NCBI GenBank assembly: GCA_016716465.1
Contig: JADJWH010000001.1
Span: 930,001 to 994,000 of the forward strand
Reading direction: 5' to 3'
Origin: Gammaproteobacteria bacterium
GTDB lineage: Bacteria > Pseudomonadota > Gammaproteobacteria > SZUA-140
Length of the DNA stretch: 64,000 bases
This document shows positions 50,982 to 61,200 of this stretch, in pieces. The notes beneath the pieces are model-generated. The model did no database searches and was not told the DNA's origin. It saw nothing but the letters and a program-made list of their open reading frames with translations. Within the stretch, counting starts at the first letter, position 1; each line of letters starts with the position of its first letter. A program made the position numbers and the translations under genes.

Positions 50982-52222
50982 TCATACCGTCCGGCGATGG
51001 CCGGACGGCTTCCATGCGGGAGAAATGACATCGGGTGTCGCGGATCGGTTCAGCAAGCTGCCGGGGGCAAGCGTGAACGCCCCGTAGCGCCGGTTGATCG
51101 CGTCCATCGTGTTGTTGATCATCTGCGCCTTGGCAGGGACCGCCTCGAACAGTTCCGCCTGACAACCGGCCTGCCGAGGATCGAGCGCCGTCACCTGCAC
51201 CTGATAGACACCTTCACCCTGCCACTCTCTTTGCATCACATGCCGGCAGAGCGCCTGCACGGGACGACTGTCCTGCGTGAACGACGGCGTGCGCAGCCGG
51301 CCACCGACCCAGCCCAGGCGCGTGCGCATCCCGATGCCATAACATTGGGCCTCCAAATCGCAACGCCGCAATCGGGCCGCCACCCTTTCACTCATATGCA
51401 GCAGATAGGCATGGATCAGTTGTGCATCGCGCGTTCCGGGTGGCGTCACCTTGCCATGCCCGATCGACCTGGGGGCGGACACGATGGTGCGCACCGGCTC
51501 GGGGTCCAGTCCCTGACACATGTACCAGATACGCCGACCCAGATTCCCGAAGCGTCGCGCGAGCACGCTGACCGGAAGGCGCGCGACTTCGCCGCAGGTA
51601 CGCGCCCCGTGCCGCGCGAGGTATCCCCGATCCCCTCCTTGATCCCGGACAGTTCCGTTACCGGCACATCGCGCAGTCGGTCGGCGGCCTCCCACGGCGG
51701 GATCAGGGTACATCCTCCCGGCTTCGCGAGCCCGGCGGCGAACTTCGCCGTGCTCTTGTCCCCGCTCATTCCGACTGAACACCCCAGGCCGGAAACCTCT
51801 TTGACCTTGCGCCGAACCATATGAGCAATCGTCTCCGGCGTGCCCCACAGGCGCTGACAGCGCGTCACATCCAGAAAGGCCTCGTCGACGGAAAAGACCT
51901 CGACATCGGGAGTGATTTCCTCGAGCGCGCGCATGATATCCGTCGAGACCGCGGCATAATGCTCCGGGCGCGCCGCGCATTGAATGAGATCCGGACACAG
52001 GCGGCGCGCCTCGCGCAACCGCATCCCGGTACGTACTCCATGGCGGCGCGCCTCATAGGAACAGGTAATGATGCAGGTTCCGAGCGATCCGTTGGTCACC
52101 GCGACCGGACGTCCCTGCCAGGCCGGGCGGTCGCGCTGTTCGATGCTGGCGAAGAATGCATCCATGTCGACCAGGATGACGGCGCGGGACCACGCTCCTC
52201 CTGTCCGTGCCTCGGTACTCAC
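50982..52222 (-). pseudogene. Y-family DNA polymerase (DinB-like), single-base frameshift
   Basis: N-terminal frame: VDMDAFFASIEQRDRPAWQG and SVDEAFLDVT supply the catalytic acids of Y-family polymerases. Near 51625-51628 (CCCC) the frame shifts and continues as YLARHGARTCGEVARLPVSVLARRFG, the helix-hairpin-helix and little-finger part. Restoring one base gives 413 aa. The C-terminus has no obvious clamp-binding QxxLxxF motif. The start overlaps the lexA-like stop by 4 nt, so this is an SOS-type lexA-polymerase cassette. It may be inactive or a sequence error. Confidence 0.88.
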
Positions 52223-52827
52223 CGATAACTCCGCAGGACGCCGACGACCACCCCCTGGATGCGTACGCGCGCGGCGCCATAGATCATCGGCGTATACGCG
52301 GGATTGGCCGCGCTCAGCTGTATGCTGCCATCCTTGCGGTACTGCAAACGCTTCAATGTCACTTCGACCTCATCGATCAGGGCAACCACGATCGCACCAT
52401 CATCGGCGCTGTCGCGCGCATCAATGATCACTGTGTCGCCATCGAGAATCCCCGCCTCGATCATCGAATCGCCGCGCACCCGCAATGCATAGCGGTTCAG
52501 CCCGAGCAGGAAGGCGGTCAAATCGATCGTATCTTCGCCCGGTACCGCCTCGATTGGCCGACCTGCCGCGATAGATCCGAGCAGAGGCAGCGTGGTAGCA
52601 GGTATTGAAATCTTCTCCGCCTTTTCCGTCAGTTCCAGGCCGCGCTTGCGGCCGGGATGCTGGCGCAGGTAGCCCGCCACGATCAGCGCCTGCACATAGC
52701 GATGGGCCACGCCGCGGGAACGGATCCCGATACCGGCGGCGATCTCCATCAGACTCGGACATCCCCCCTGCAAACGCCGGTATCGGCGAATGAAATCCAG
52801 TGTCTTTTGTTGCGACGGCGTCAACAT
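52219..52827 (-). CDS. lexA: LexA-family repressor (second-type LexA linked to a Y-family polymerase)
   Basis: 202 aa from the ATG at 52827, with GAGGAGG upstream. Winged helix at 1-65, cleavage site A88-G89 (SIAAGRP), catalytic S121 (RGDSMIEAG) and K159 (VTLKR), so RecA-stimulated self-cleavage should work. The recognition helix (RSRGVAHRYVQAL) differs from the RSPNAAEEHLKAL-type of enterobacterial LexA, implying another operator. It is translationally coupled to the DinB-like gene. Confidence 0.92.
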   Translation of the reverse strand: MLTPSQQKTLDFIRRYRRLQGGCPSLMEIAAGIGIRSRGVAHRYVQALIVAGYLRQHPGRKRGLELTEKAEKISIPATTLPLLGSIAAGRPIEAVPGEDTIDLTAFLLGLNRYALRVRGDSMIEAGILDGDTVIIDARDSADDGAIVVALIDEVEVTLKRLQYRKDGSIQLSAANPAYTPMIYGAARVRIQGVVVGVLRSYR

Positions 52828-52863
52828 ATGGCCTCCTCGGGTCCTGTACCCCCATCCAAGATA

Positions 52864-52896
52864 GAGAACATTAAGAGAACATACAAGAGGAATCAA
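52864..52896 (-). promoter_or_regulatory. Promoter of the lexA-dinB cassette with a direct-repeat operator
   Basis: On the minus strand -35 TTGATT (52891-52896) is followed after 17 bp by -10 TAATGT (52868-52873). The spacer and -10 overlap GTTCTCTTAATGTTC (52866-52880), which is GTTC-N7-GTTC, the LexA-box pattern of alphaproteobacteria. On the plus strand this is part of an 8-bp direct repeat GAGAACAT with an 11-bp period. No CTGT-N8-ACAG box is seen. Confidence 0.6.
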
Positions 52897-52985
52897 AAAT
52901 TAAACATAAAATCAGTCGGTTGCCTGGGGAATAACACAGCCGGCGGGTGATGATCCCACCCGGTACCCGGACGCAGAAAATTGAT

Positions 52986-53960
52986 TCAGCGCCCGGTGCG
53001 CTGCGGCTCAGGGGTGAGGGTCACCTCGATACGCTGTGTGCGGCGCAGTACCTGCAAGTTCAGCGCGGCGCCGATTGGCCAGCGGGCCAGAAAGCGATGC
53101 AGGGCATCAACTCCGTCGATGGGCGTCCCGTTCGCGCTGATGATCAGATCACCGGAACGAAGATCGGCACTGGCGGCCGGACTGTCCGGTTCACGCCCGA
53201 CGACCTCGAAGGCGCACGCCACCGGCAGATCAAGCGCACGTACCAGTCTGCGGTCAAGCGGGCGATCACGCCCGGCCGCTCCGAGGTAAACCCGGCGCAC
53301 GCGGCCATGCGCAAGGATCTCGCTCAAGATCCACTCCGCTGTCACGGCGGGAACGGAAAAACCGATACCCTGCGCCATCGCGATGATGGCGGTATTGATA
53401 CCGACGATCCTGCCGGAGGCATTTACCAGCGGTCCTCCGGAATTCCCCGGATTGAGGGCCGCGGTATGCTGCACGATCCCTTCAATCAAGCGTCCGTGAC
53501 GGCTCCGCAACGCGCGCCCGATCGCGCTGACGACGCCGGCCGACACCGTAGACTCGAAGCCATAGGGATTGCCGACCGCGACGACGAGTTGGCCGACACG
53601 GGGCCGCGCCAGATCCGTCAGTTCGGCATAAGGCAACGAGGCAGCCTCCGCCCGCACCACGGCGAGATCCGTCGCGGCGTCACGCCCGACCACCCGGGCG
53701 TCCGCATTCCGTCCATCCTCGAATGAAACCCGAACCCGATCGTGGTGCTGCACGACATGCTCATTGGTGAGCAGGTAACCGTCGGGAGTCACCACGACAC
53801 CCGAGCCGGCCCCGCCGTGATCCCGCGCCGCGCCGCTACCGGATCCCGGCGTATAAATGCCGACCACTGCCGGGCCAACGCGTTCCACGGCGCCGACCAC
53901 GGTCCGCGAGTAGCTGTCCAGCGCTTCGTTCGACAAACCGATTTCGTCAGAATGCTCCAT
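52986..53960 (-). CDS. HtrA/DegP-like S1C serine protease with one PDZ domain, no signal peptide
   Basis: 324 aa. Catalytic triad H68 (TNEHVV), D98 (ATDLAVV) and S174 (GNSGGPL) are all present, followed by a single PDZ domain (about 235-315). The N-terminus is polar (MEHSDEIGLSNEALDSYSR), with neither a signal peptide nor an anchor, unlike DegP/DegS, so a cytosolic location is suggested. Substrate unknown. It has its own transcription unit before the lexA cassette. Confidence 0.88.
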   Translation of the reverse strand: MEHSDEIGLSNEALDSYSRTVVGAVERVGPAVVGIYTPGSGSGAARDHGGAGSGVVVTPDGYLLTNEHVVQHHDRVRVSFEDGRNADARVVGRDAATDLAVVRAEAASLPYAELTDLARPRVGQLVVAVGNPYGFESTVSAGVVSAIGRALRSRHGRLIEGIVQHTAALNPGNSGGPLVNASGRIVGINTAIIAMAQGIGFSVPAVTAEWILSEILAHGRVRRVYLGAAGRDRPLDRRLVRALDLPVACAFEVVGREPDSPAASADLRSGDLIISANGTPIDGVDALHRFLARWPIGAALNLQVLRRTQRIEVTLTPEPQRTGR

Positions 53961-54162
53961 GGATCCGCCTCCTTGACCCTCTTTTCCTCATGTGGAGTCC
54001 GCAGCCGGAGAATTCAAGCCATGAACGTGCCACCCTCTGCGCCACGACGGATTACAGCGGTTTCGCCGCAATCGTCGTATCGCGTATCATGACGGTCATC
54101 GCACTTGGAGATGTCGTCCGCCAATCCGATGCGCCCCGAACAACCGCAACCCGCGAGTCCCG

Positions 54163-56787
54163 ATGAAAACCGACACCCCGCATCCCGTCCTGCTCAAGGA
54201 CTACACACCTCCGCCCTTTCTGGTCGACCGCATCGAGCTGGACGTCGATTTTCGTCCGGATGAGGCCCGCGTCACCACAACGCTGGCCGTGCGGCGCAAT
54301 TCCGCCGTGCGCGCGGCCGGCGCATCACTCACGCTGGACGGCGATGAGCTGGAGACAATCAGTGTTTCCATTGACGGCAACCCGCTGTTACAGGAGCGCT
54401 ACTCGCTCTCCGCCACGCAGCTCACGATCACGGACGTCCCCGACGCCTTTACGCTGCAGACCGTCTGCCGCATCCGCCCTGACACGAACACCAAGCTGTC
54501 CGGACTGTACCGCTCGGCCAACGGGTATTTCACCCAGTGCGAGGCGCAAGGTTTCCGTCGCATCACCTGGTTTCCCGATCGCCCGGATGTGATGTCGCTC
54601 TACGTGGTCACCCTCCACGCCGACAAAACGACATTGCCGCTGCTGTTGTCGAACGGCAATCCCGTCGGCAGCGGTGATGAACCCGACGGCCGGCACTGGG
54701 CACGCTGGGAGGACCCCTTCCCCAAACCCTGCTATCTGTTCGCGCTGGTAGCGGCCGACCTCGAGGTATTGCGCGACACCTACCGCACGCGTTCCGGACG
54801 CACGGTCGAGCTCGCCGTCTACGTCGAATCCGGCAAGCTCGATCAGTGCGCACATGCGATGGAGGCGCTGAAGAAATCCATGCGCTGGGACGAGGATGTC
54901 TTCGGTCTGGAGTGCGATCTCGATCACTATATGATCGTCGCCGTCGGCGATTTCAATATGGGCGCCATGGAAAACAAGGGCCTGAACATCTTCAATACCA
55001 AGTACGTGCTGGCCCGGCCAGACATTGCCACTGACACCGACTACACCAACATCGATCGCGTGGTGGCGCACGAATACTTTCACAACTGGACCGGCAATCG
55101 CGTCACCTGCCGCGACTGGTTCCAGCTCTCGCTGAAGGAGGGTCTGACCGTATTCCGTGACCAGCAGTTCGGCATCGACACCCATGGTGGCATCAGCCGC
55201 ATCCGCGACGTGCGCAGCCTGCGCGCCGCCCAGTTCCCCGAGGACGCCGGACCCATGGCGCATCCGGTGCGCCCCGGTTCCTACGTCGAGATCAATAACT
55301 TCTATACCGCCACGGTCTACCAGAAGGGCGCCGAGGTCGTGCGCATGATTCATACGCTGATCGGCGCAGAGGCCTTCCGCCGCGGCATGGATCTCTATTT
55401 CGCGCGTCACGACGGCCAGGCGGTGACCTGCGACGACTTTGTTGTGGCGATGGCGGACGCCTCCGGCGCGGATCTGTCGCAGTTCATGCGCTGGTACGAT
55501 CAGGCCGGCACGCCGCATGTCACGGCAAGCGGCCGCCACGATGCCGCGGCGCGTCGTTATACCCTGACGCTGAAGCAATCCTGCCCCACCCATCCGGAGA
55601 ACCGGCCGTACCATATCCCGGTGTCGATCGGCCTGGTCACCCGGGACGGCGCCGACCTGTCCTTGCGCATTCCAGGCGGACCGGACGCCACTCAGCGCGT
55701 GCTGTCGCTCACCGGGACGGAACAGGAATTCGTCTTCGAGGGTATCGATACGGCGCCGGTGCCTTCCCTGCTGCGCGGTTTTTCCGCGCCGGTGGTGCTG
55801 GACTTCCCGTATACGGATGAGGATCTGGCCCGATTACTCGGGCACGACAGCGACCCCTTCAACCGCTGGGAGGCCGGTCAACGCCTGGCGAGCCGCCTGA
55901 TCCTCGCCGCGACCACCGCGCTGTCCGCAGGGAGCATGCCGGCCTGGTCCGAGGATTTCGCGCAGGCCGCCGCGCGCGTACTCGCGAAGGCCGATGCCGA
56001 CCCCGCTTTCGCGGCCGAGGCGCTCACCCTGCCGGCGGAGGCCACACTGGCGGAACACCTCGAGACAGTCGATCCCGACGCCCTGCACGCCGCGCGCAAC
56101 GGCCTGCGCCGCTTTCTCGCCGAGCGCCTCGGCAAGGAGTTCGAGGCCTGCTACGCGCGCCTGGCGCCGACCACCGCTTACCGGCCCGATGGCGCCGACG
56201 CCGGGCGGCGCGCCCTGCGCAACCTGTGCCTCGCTTACCTGACCGAACTGGACACGCCGGCCGCGCGCGCACTGGCGATGCGCCAATTCGAAACGGCGGA
56301 CAACATGACGGATCAGTTCGCCGCCCTCAGCGCCCTCGCCCAATGCACGGGACCGGAACGCCAGCGCGCCCTCGACGACTTCTATTCCTGCTGGCAGCGT
56401 GAGGCCCTGGTGGTGAACAAATGGCTGACGATTCAGGCCACCAGCCGCCATCCGGATGCCCTGCACGACGTGACACGCCTGACCGGACACCCGGCCTTCG
56501 ACCTGCGCAACCCGAACAAGGTCTATGCCCTGCTCGGTGGCTTTGGCGCCAACCATGTGCGCTTCCACGCCGCTGATGGTGCCGGTTATCGCTTCATGGC
56601 CGGCCAGATCCTGCGCCTGGATGCGATCAACCCGCAGGTCGCGGCCCGCCTCGCGCGAAGTTTTGATCGCTGGCGCCGATTCGATACCGCGCATCAGGCG
56701 CAGGCCCGCATCGCGCTGGAATCCCTGCGCACGCATCCCGGCCTGTCGCGCGATGTATTCGAGATCGTTGAGCGCGCATTGGCCTGA
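54163..56787 (+). CDS. pepN: Aminopeptidase N
   Basis: 874 aa, close to the 870 of E. coli PepN (M1 family). The substrate motif GAMENKGLN (about residue 266) and zinc motif HEYFHNWTGN (about 303) with the downstream Glu in LKEGLTV are intact. It releases N-terminal residues from peptides in the cytosol. A single gene, with a 202-bp upstream gap and a 273-bp downstream gap. Confidence 0.97.
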   Translation: MKTDTPHPVLLKDYTPPPFLVDRIELDVDFRPDEARVTTTLAVRRNSAVRAAGASLTLDGDELETISVSIDGNPLLQERYSLSATQLTITDVPDAFTLQTVCRIRPDTNTKLSGLYRSANGYFTQCEAQGFRRITWFPDRPDVMSLYVVTLHADKTTLPLLLSNGNPVGSGDEPDGRHWARWEDPFPKPCYLFALVAADLEVLRDTYRTRSGRTVELAVYVESGKLDQCAHAMEALKKSMRWDEDVFGLECDLDHYMIVAVGDFNMGAMENKGLNIFNTKYVLARPDIATDTDYTNIDRVVAHEYFHNWTGNRVTCRDWFQLSLKEGLTVFRDQQFGIDTHGGISRIRDVRSLRAAQFPEDAGPMAHPVRPGSYVEINNFYTATVYQKGAEVVRMIHTLIGAEAFRRGMDLYFARHDGQAVTCDDFVVAMADASGADLSQFMRWYDQAGTPHVTASGRHDAAARRYTLTLKQSCPTHPENRPYHIPVSIGLVTRDGADLSLRIPGGPDATQRVLSLTGTEQEFVFEGIDTAPVPSLLRGFSAPVVLDFPYTDEDLARLLGHDSDPFNRWEAGQRLASRLILAATTALSAGSMPAWSEDFAQAAARVLAKADADPAFAAEALTLPAEATLAEHLETVDPDALHAARNGLRRFLAERLGKEFEACYARLAPTTAYRPDGADAGRRALRNLCLAYLTELDTPAARALAMRQFETADNMTDQFAALSALAQCTGPERQRALDDFYSCWQREALVVNKWLTIQATSRHPDALHDVTRLTGHPAFDLRNPNKVYALLGGFGANHVRFHAADGAGYRFMAGQILRLDAINPQVAARLARSFDRWRRFDTAHQAQARIALESLRTHPGLSRDVFEIVERALA

Positions 56788-56986
56788 CCCACTCAGCTAC
56801 CGTGATTCCGTCCCAGGCGGAACCAATCGGATGGCGTCTGGTCATTCCATGTAACGGCGCAAGCGCGGGCAATTCCGCCGGGATCGACCGTACCCATGCA
56901 CTGCGGAGTGTGAGGCTGGTCCCGGGTCCGGTGCCGGCGGAGTAAACGACGCACTATATATAGTAATGACCCCAATAATCGTCCGG

Positions 56987-57016
56987 TATACATACATACG
57001 TGTTTGTATATATAAT
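56987..57016 (+). promoter_or_regulatory. Promoter and AcrR/TtgR-like palindromic operator of RND operon 2
   Basis: Arms TATACATACATA and TTTGTATATATA, 4 bp apart, pair at 10 of 12 positions and resemble the TACATACATT-type operator of the acrAB promoter. A perfect -10 TATAAT (57011-57016) overlaps the right arm, so binding would block RNA polymerase. It lies 45 bp before the adaptor gene. The rest of the gap from pepN shows nothing. Confidence 0.65.
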
Positions 57017-57060
57017 CCGGGCTTCGACCATCATCTCCGTCACACGGGACATCAACGACC

Positions 57061-58248
57061 ATGGCGCCTCCATTGCTCAAAATTGCCAGCGACACCCATT
57101 CACGAATTCACCGCTTGCCGTACCTGACACTCGTGACGGCAGGCATCGCGATCCTGCTGACCGGCTGCGGCCAGGGCGATGCGGCCACGGGTGCGGGCGC
57201 GCCGCAGATGCCCGCCATGCCGGTATCGGTCATCGAAGCGAGGGCGCAACAGGTCCCGATCACGATTGAAACCGTCGGCCAGATCGAAGGCTCCAAGGAC
57301 ATCGAGGTGCGCGCGCGCGTCTCCGGCACCCTGACCCGCCAGGCGTACCAGGAAGGCGACCCGGTCAAGGCCGGCGCCACGCTGTTCACCATCGACCGCG
57401 AACCGTTCGAGATCGCCCTCGCGCAGGAACGCGCCACCCTGGAACAGGCCCAGGCCGATCTTACACAAGCCGAGCGGGAGGCCGCGCGCCTCAAGTCGCT
57501 GGTCGAGGAAAAGGCCGTCAGCCGCAAGGAATACGATGATGCCGCCACGACGCTGCAAACGGCGCAGGCCGCGGTCACGGCCGGCGAAGCCAGGGTACGT
57601 GATGCCGAGCTCAACCTCTCATACACCGACGTCGTCGCGCCGATCACGGGAGTCACGGGTCGCGCCCAGCATTCGCTCGGCACCCTGATCACGGCCGGCT
57701 CCGATTCCGGCCTGCTGACCACGATGAGCAGCATCGATCCGGTCTGGGTGCGCTTTTCGTTTTCCGAGGAGGAAACTCTCCAGTTGCGCACGCAAGGGGA
57801 CAAAGCCGCCGTGAAGCTGACCCTGGCCGATGGCAGCCTCTATGACGTGACGGGCAAACTCAACTTCACCGCCTCTACGGTGGACACGCAGACCGGCATG
57901 GTGCAGATGCGCGCCGAATTCTCCAATCCCGGCCGACTGCTGCTGCCCGGCCAGTTCGTTCGTGTCCAGGTCATCGTCGGCCAACGCGAGGCCTATCTGG
58001 TCCCGCAGGCCGCATTGGCGCAGACCGAACAGGGCAAGGTCCTCTTCCTCGTCTCGCCGGAGAACACCGTGGCGCCGCGTCCGGTGGAAACCGCCGGCTG
58101 GTCGAATCACGATTGGGTCATCACGCAGGGACTGGCGCCCGGAGACAAGGTCATCATCGACAATCTGATGAAGCTGCGTCCCGGCGCCCCGGTCGCGCCC
58201 CACGCCCCGGGCACGCCGCCAGCCCCTCCGGCGGCGGCCAAACCCTGA
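57061..58248 (+). CDS. RND efflux periplasmic adaptor subunit (AcrA/MexA-like), system 2
   Basis: 395 aa. The lipobox LLTGC follows a basic/hydrophobic leader. Lipoyl, alpha-hairpin (LEQAQADLTQAEREAARLKSL) and beta-barrel domains are in AcrA order, with a Pro/Ala-rich tail. First gene of an operon with the AcrB-like permease (43 bp on), the outer-membrane channel and the TetR repressor. Confidence 0.93.
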   Translation: MAPPLLKIASDTHSRIHRLPYLTLVTAGIAILLTGCGQGDAATGAGAPQMPAMPVSVIEARAQQVPITIETVGQIEGSKDIEVRARVSGTLTRQAYQEGDPVKAGATLFTIDREPFEIALAQERATLEQAQADLTQAEREAARLKSLVEEKAVSRKEYDDAATTLQTAQAAVTAGEARVRDAELNLSYTDVVAPITGVTGRAQHSLGTLITAGSDSGLLTTMSSIDPVWVRFSFSEEETLQLRTQGDKAAVKLTLADGSLYDVTGKLNFTASTVDTQTGMVQMRAEFSNPGRLLLPGQFVRVQVIVGQREAYLVPQAALAQTEQGKVLFLVSPENTVAPRPVETAGWSNHDWVITQGLAPGDKVIIDNLMKLRPGAPVAPHAPGTPPAPPAAAKP

Positions 58249-58291
58249 ATCGACCTGCAACCCGTGCAATAACCCACGGCGGTAACCGCTC

Positions 58292-61200
58292 ATGTCAAGA
58301 TTTTTCATCGAACGTCCCATTTTCGCCTCCGTGCTGGCCATCATCATCGTGCTGGCCGGCCTGGTCGCCGCGAACATCCTGCCGATCGCGCAGTATCCCG
58401 AGATCGCGCCACCCACCGTGACGATTTCGGCGAGCTATCCGGGCGCCTCCGCCGAGACACTGGCCAAGACCGTCGCCGCGCCAATCGAGGAACAGCTCTC
58501 CGGCGTGGAGGATCTGCTCTACTACAACTCGACCTCGGCCTCCAATGGCACCATCAATATCACGGCAACCTTCGAGGTGGGCACCGACATCGACAAAGCC
58601 ACCTTCAACGTCAACAACCGCGTCCAGCTCGCCACCCCGCGCCTGCCCGAAGAAGTCCGGCGCAACGGCGTCACCGTGGCGAAGCGTTCGCAGAACATAC
58701 TGCTGGTGGTGGCGTTGCGCTCGCCCGACGACAGCCGCGACATGCTCTTTCTGTCCAATTACGCCACCCAGAACATCGTCGATGAACTGAAGCGCATCCC
58801 GGGCACGGCGGACATCATCGTGTTCGGCGCGCGCGATTACTCCATGCGCATCTGGCTCAAGCCGGACCGGATGGCGCAGCTCGGCCTGACCACCGCCGAC
58901 ATCACCGCTGCGATCAATGCGCAGAACGCCCAGTATGCCGCCGGCAAGATCGGCGCCGCCCCAGCGCCCGAAGGCCAGCAACTGGTCTACACCGTCACCG
59001 CGCAGGGACGAATGCTGGAGCCGGAGGAATTCGGCCGGATCATCCTGCGCTCGAATGGACCGAATGGGGTGCTGCGATTGAAGGACGTCGCGCGCGTCGA
59101 GCTCGGCGCGCAGAGCTATGACCAGGCCAATACCGTAAACGGCCAGCCCGCCGTCGCGCTCGGCGTGTTCCTCCAGAGCGGCGCCAACGCGCTCGACGTG
59201 GCGGATGACATCCGGGCCAGGATGGAGGAGCTGAAGCACGATCGCTTCCCCGCGGGCGTCGATTACCTCATCCCCTACGACACCACCCGCTTCGTCTCCG
59301 CCTCCATCGAGGCGGTCGTGCACACATTGCTCGAGGCCGCGGTGCTGGTGCTGCTGGTAGTCTTCGTCTTCCTGCAGAGCTGGCGCGCGACCCTGATTCC
59401 GATGATCGCCGTGCCGGTCTCCCTCATCGGCACCTTCGCCGGGTTGTGGCTGTTCGGGTTCTCGATCAACACGCTTACGCTGTTTGCGATGGTGCTGGCG
59501 GTCGGCATCGTGGTCGACGACGCCATCGTGGTGCTGGAAAACGTCGAGCGCCTGATGCGCGAGCAGAAGCTGAAGCCGTTCGAAGCCGCGGTGGAAGCGA
59601 TGCGCGAAGTTCAGAACGCGGTCATCGGCATCGTGCTGTCGCTGGTGGCGGTATTCCTGCCGGTCGCCTTTCTCGGCGGCATCGCCGGCCAGCTCTATCG
59701 CCAGTTCGCGGTGACGGTCGCCATCGCCGTAACGCTGTCCGGCGTAGTCGCCCTAACCCTGACGCCGACGCTGTGCGCGCTGCTGCTCAAGCCGCGCGAA
59801 CGGGAAAACGGCGGCATCTCCGCGCGGCTGTTCCGTCCTTTCAACCGATTCTTCGCCTGGCTGACGCGCCACTTCCTCGGCGCGGTCACGCTGGCGATCC
59901 GGCACCGCATCGTCTCGCTGGCCGCCTTCGCCGCCGTACTCGGGCTGTCCGGCCTCCTGTTCCTGCGCATCCCCGGCAGCTTCGTCCCGGTGGAGGACAT
60001 GGGTTACATCATCACCGTGGCCCAGTTGCCCGACGGCGCCACGCTGGAACGCACGATGAAGACCACCGAGCAGCTGCGCGGCATGATGGCCGGTAACGAG
60101 GCGATCGAGAACATCTTCATCGTCAACGGATTCGACCTCGTCACCGGCAGCAACAAGACCAATTCCGCGACGATCTTCATGCCGCTCAAGCCCTGGCATG
60201 AACGCAAGCAGACCGCCCAGGAGCTGGTGCAGGAAGTAAGCGGCAAGGGCTTCATGCTCTCCGACGGCCTCGCCTTCGCGATCAATCCACCCTCGATCCG
60301 CGGCCTGGGCTCCACCGGCGGTTTCGAGCTATATGTGCGTGGCCGCGAGAACCCCGACACCCAGCGTCTCGCCCAGGTGACCAATGATTTCGTCGCCGAG
60401 CTCGGCAAGGACCCGGTGCTGGAATCGCTGCGCAGCCTGTACCGTCCGACCACGCCGCAACTGCGCGTCGACGTCGATCGCGAGAAGGCGCTGGCGCTGG
60501 GTGTGCCTGTCAGCGACGTCTTCGCCGCGCTGCAGGCCCAGATGGGATCGCTCTACGTCAACGACTTCAACAAGGCGGGACGCACCTACCGCGTCACCAT
60601 CCAGGCTGACGCGTCTTACCGCGCCAGGCCGGAAGATCTCGGCAACATCTATGTGCGCTCAACCACCACCGGCGCCATGATCCCGCTCAAGGCTCTCATA
60701 CAGGTACAGTCCATCATCGGGCCCGAGCTGCTCGAACGCTACAACGGCTACATCTCCGCCAAAGTGATCGGTAATGCCAAGCACGGCTACAGCTCGGGCG
60801 AGGCCATCAGGGCGGTCGAGCGCGTCGCCGCGCGCAGCCTGCCCAAGGGTTACGACGTCGCCTGGACCGGGCAGGCCTTCCAGGAGAAGCGTACCGGAAC
60901 GGCCTCGGTGTTCGCCTTCGGCTTCGCGCTCATCATGGTGTACCTGATCCTGGCGGCGCTGTATGAACGCTGGGGCGTACCCATGTCCGTGCTGCTCGCC
61001 GTCCCGTTCGCCGTGCTGGGCGCGCTCGGATTCGTGTTCCTGCGCGGCATGGAAAACAACATCTATTTCCAGATCGGCCTCGTGGTGCTGATCGGCCTCG
61101 CGGCCAAGAACGCCATCCTGATCGCGGAATTCGCCATGCAGGGGATGAGCGAGGGCAAGAAGGCGGTGGAAGCCGCAATGGAGGCGGCGCGGCTGCGCTT

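Noticed and set aside
50774..51028. 84-codon frame in the AT-rich patch
   Set aside because: Low-complexity composition, no ribosome-binding site, overlaps the end of the polymerase gene antisense.
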